DNA from: Hemicentrotus pulcherrimus
Taxonomy: Eukaryota; Echinodermata; Echinoidea; Camarodonta; Strongylocentrotidae
Reading direction: 5' to 3'
Assembly (NCBI GenBank): GCA_003118195.1
Contig: BEXV01000299.1
Span: 118,020 to 134,731 of the forward strand
Length of the DNA: 16,712 bases
Made by a program: the position numbers and the translations under genes. A model generated the notes under the pieces. It was not told the origin of the DNA. It did not search any database and saw nothing but the letters and a program-made list of their open reading frames with translations. This document shows, one piece after another, positions 14,946 to 16,712 of the stretch (positions are counted from its first letter, which is position 1; every line of letters starts with the position of its first letter).

Positions 14946-15178
14946 CTGTCAAATTTGTAATAATTAAAACTTCACTAATTCAATCCAGTTGAACTTTTCA
15001 TTTAAAAGTAAACCATTGTGAGCCATCAAACTAATTATTCCCATCTGTGTGTGATAGGCATAATACAGATATCTGTATGAATCAGTCTTGAGGGCTGTGT
15101 CTGCAAGTGGACCAACATTAAACATTACTTACCAAAAAATGAAACTTGAATTCAGATTTGGGTCAAAACAAAGCCAAA

Positions 15179-15319
15179 CCAGGGCAGAATTTCATTAAAC
15201 CGTCATAACTACAAGTTTACCCAAATCCCATTAAAACCCAGTTATTGTATGGCTATCCAACAAGTGTTCCACTGGGAAGTGATGCTACAATATGTTGGTT
15301 TCATGAAGCAATGCCCAGG
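15179..15319. repeat. Foldback element, copy A (141 bp)
   Basis: Starts CCAGGGCAGAATTTCATTAA and ends GGTTTCATGAAGCAATGCCCAGG when read to 15319, near-inverse of each other. The interior matches copy B (16362-16501) at many positions, for example GTGTTCCA..GGGA and CAATGCCCAGG. No coding capacity; MITE-like. Confidence 0.75.
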
Positions 15320-15470
15320 GCCCCATTTCATAAAACTTATCATCAGTGACAAAGGACAATTTTTGTAATACCGGTAAACTAGTAAATTTATTGCTTCTGA
15401 ATGGTTATCAGCAGATTTGTCACTGGTTATTGTCATTTGTCATTGAAAAAAGGCTTCATGAAACAGGTCC
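15318..15470. repeat. Second foldback element abutting copy A
   Basis: Left end GGGCCCCATTTCATAAAAC (15318 on) is imperfectly complemented by right end GGCTTCATGAAACAGGTCC (15452-15470). It shares the TTTCATnAAA core with its neighbour but has a different interior, so it seems a sister family inserted next to copy A. Confidence 0.6.
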
Positions 15471-16361
15471 GACCAGAAAGCCAACCTTCTGACTGATTTT
15501 TACTCAATTGCTAGGAGAGCAGACAAATGTAACACTGCCCTCTTTCAGTAACATATGACCAATGTTATACCCGCTTCCTATCATCAAGGAGCAATACTTT
15601 GGAGATTAACTGAAAGGGAGACTTTATCAAATTTCACCAGACCCACATATTACTAGTAATATCACCCAATGATCTCTTCACAAAATTGATGACGTCTGAT
15701 GTCATTAAGGTATCTTGATGTGACTCCTATGTGACGGTGCAATGTACTCTGTGCTGGAAATGTTTGGCCAATATAGAGAGGCCAAACCTGAATCAACCAA
15801 GAAAATGGTAAACAACATTTGCAGAAAATGTGATTTTCTATTTAGTTTTCATTTAGGAACTCCAAGGTTGTTGTTTTTTAGTCCAATTTTATACAATATT
15901 CTAATGGGAATCTGACTTTCTGTTGAGTAAAGATTATTGCATTAAACTTAAAGCCCCTACTATATTTTCACACAAATTTCCAGCAAATCATATCAATCGT
16001 ATATCTAATACTACCCTCTTTCGTGTTTGTAAACAGAAACTTAAACTGTCATCCCATTGGTAGTTATGCCTTTAGAATGATCAATCAAGCAGACAATTAT
16101 CAATGATTGTTGTAAGAGTGGACATAATATAAACATTCATATTAACTTATAAAGAGGTGACAATGGAAAAGAAAGAGACTGAAATATTGAACTTTAGGAA
16201 ACAACCAATTTTGGAAGTGCAATGGTTTATGTGGTTGTAACACAGTTCTTGGATACAAAAATGGATACAAGAGGTCTAGATTTCAAATCTCAGGAAGCGG
16301 TCAGTTTACCCAGTCCATCATTTGATAAGCTTCCTTGGATATAACTGAATGCAATTAGTTC

Positions 16362-16501
16362 CCTTGGCAGCGTTTCATGAAACCGTTATAAATACAAATT
16401 CGCCGCCAACCCATTGTAATGCGTGCATAAAATTTAACACGTGTTCCAATGGGATGTCGGTGAACTTGTACTTTTTATGGTTTTGTGAAACAATGCCCAG
16501 G
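16362..16501. repeat. Foldback element, copy B (140 bp)
   Basis: Starts CCTTGGCAGCGTTTCATGAA and ends GGTTTTGTGAAACAATGCCC then AGG. Same family as copy A at almost equal length and the same orientation. Confidence 0.75.
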
Positions 16502-16712
16502 TGTATCTCTTACCGCAAAGTTGCAACCAATATTTCCTTTTTTCAAAACAATGCTTTCAGCTATCTGTTCTCAATGTTGGGGGAGTGTACATTCTATGTA
16601 TTCTATGATTAGGAGATTGAAATGGTATATAATCTCAGCCATAGGAAAGGATTGACTGACATTGTTTTATAAATTTGTGCAGTTTTCCCCTTTATTTATG
16701 ATCCTTTTTTTT

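Larger units (their letters stand above)
14946..16712. other. Upstream part of gene 2 (intronic) or intergenic; no exon found
   Basis: AT-rich with no convincing exon on either strand. It carries three foldback elements (15179-15319, 15318-15470, 16362-16501). The next upstream exon of gene 2, which must end in phase 1, was not located and is probably beyond the window. Confidence 0.55.

Noticed and set aside
15126..15132. Minus-strand GTAAGT as the donor of a further gene 2 exon
   Set aside because: In the required phase 1 a stop codon lies about 20 bases upstream, and the preceding sequence is a foldback repeat.
15242..15436. Minus-strand open frame as part of gene 2
   Set aside because: It lies within two foldback repeats and shows no coiled-coil or splice continuity.
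16349..16612. Plus-strand open frame near the window end
   Set aside because: It overlaps foldback copy B and has no recognisable domain.
1..16712. CRISPR array, bacterial operon, tRNA or rRNA genes
   Set aside because: No regularly spaced repeats, ribosome-binding-site-led gene strings or cloverleaf/rRNA motifs were seen. The window is eukaryotic.

Overview
The window is eukaryotic, intron-rich, AT-rich genomic DNA, most likely from a marine invertebrate deuterostome such as an echinoderm, and possibly a sea urchin. The reasons are: EGF, HYR (hyalin repeat) and sushi modules each on their own phase-1 exon; introns of about 0.3-1.2 kb with GT..AG borders; and many short palindromic (foldback) repeats with ends such as TTTCATGAAA, AGTCACACC and GGCACGTAGCC. 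The species call is inference. No bacterial, organellar or viral gene was seen.

Gene 1 (+ strand, 308-10265, 5' end outside the window) is a type I membrane protein. Twelve coding exons can be placed, and all eleven internal junctions are phase 1. Joined, they give 1037 residues in this order: degenerate EGF plus Thr/Pro linker; four EGF domains (the last followed by a Pro/Thr repeat); a short EGF; two HYR domains; a six-cysteine sushi domain; an unrecognised domain carrying two polybasic furin-type sites; an ephrin-receptor-like cysteine module; one transmembrane helix with a juxtamembrane CCC; and a cytoplasmic tail of about 250 residues. The tail has three candidate phosphotyrosine motifs, an Ena/VASP-type LPPPP site and long polyproline runs. 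The HYR-HYR-sushi-(linker)-ephrin-receptor-like order recalls SVEP1, but here it is membrane-anchored and joined to an actin/SH3-type tail. One in-frame TGA (3609-3611) replaces the sixth cysteine of the EGF in exon 5.

10266-12980 is non-coding, very AT-rich and probably the long 3' UTR of gene 1. It ends near a perfect palindrome TTTATTAATAAA (12946-12957) that reads as a polyadenylation hexamer on both strands.

Gene 2 (- strand, 14945 down to 13639) is tail-to-tail with gene 1. Its last three coding exons encode a Glu/Gln/Lys/Leu-rich coiled-coil C-terminus that I do not recognise. Its upstream exons lie outside the window or could not be found in 14946-16712, which holds three foldback elements.

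The two genes show no evident functional link. Repeats include a nested foldback in intron 1, a 146-bp foldback in intron 6, a (TC)18 tract serving as the polypyrimidine tract of exon 3, and a 66-bp tandem duplication in gene 2.
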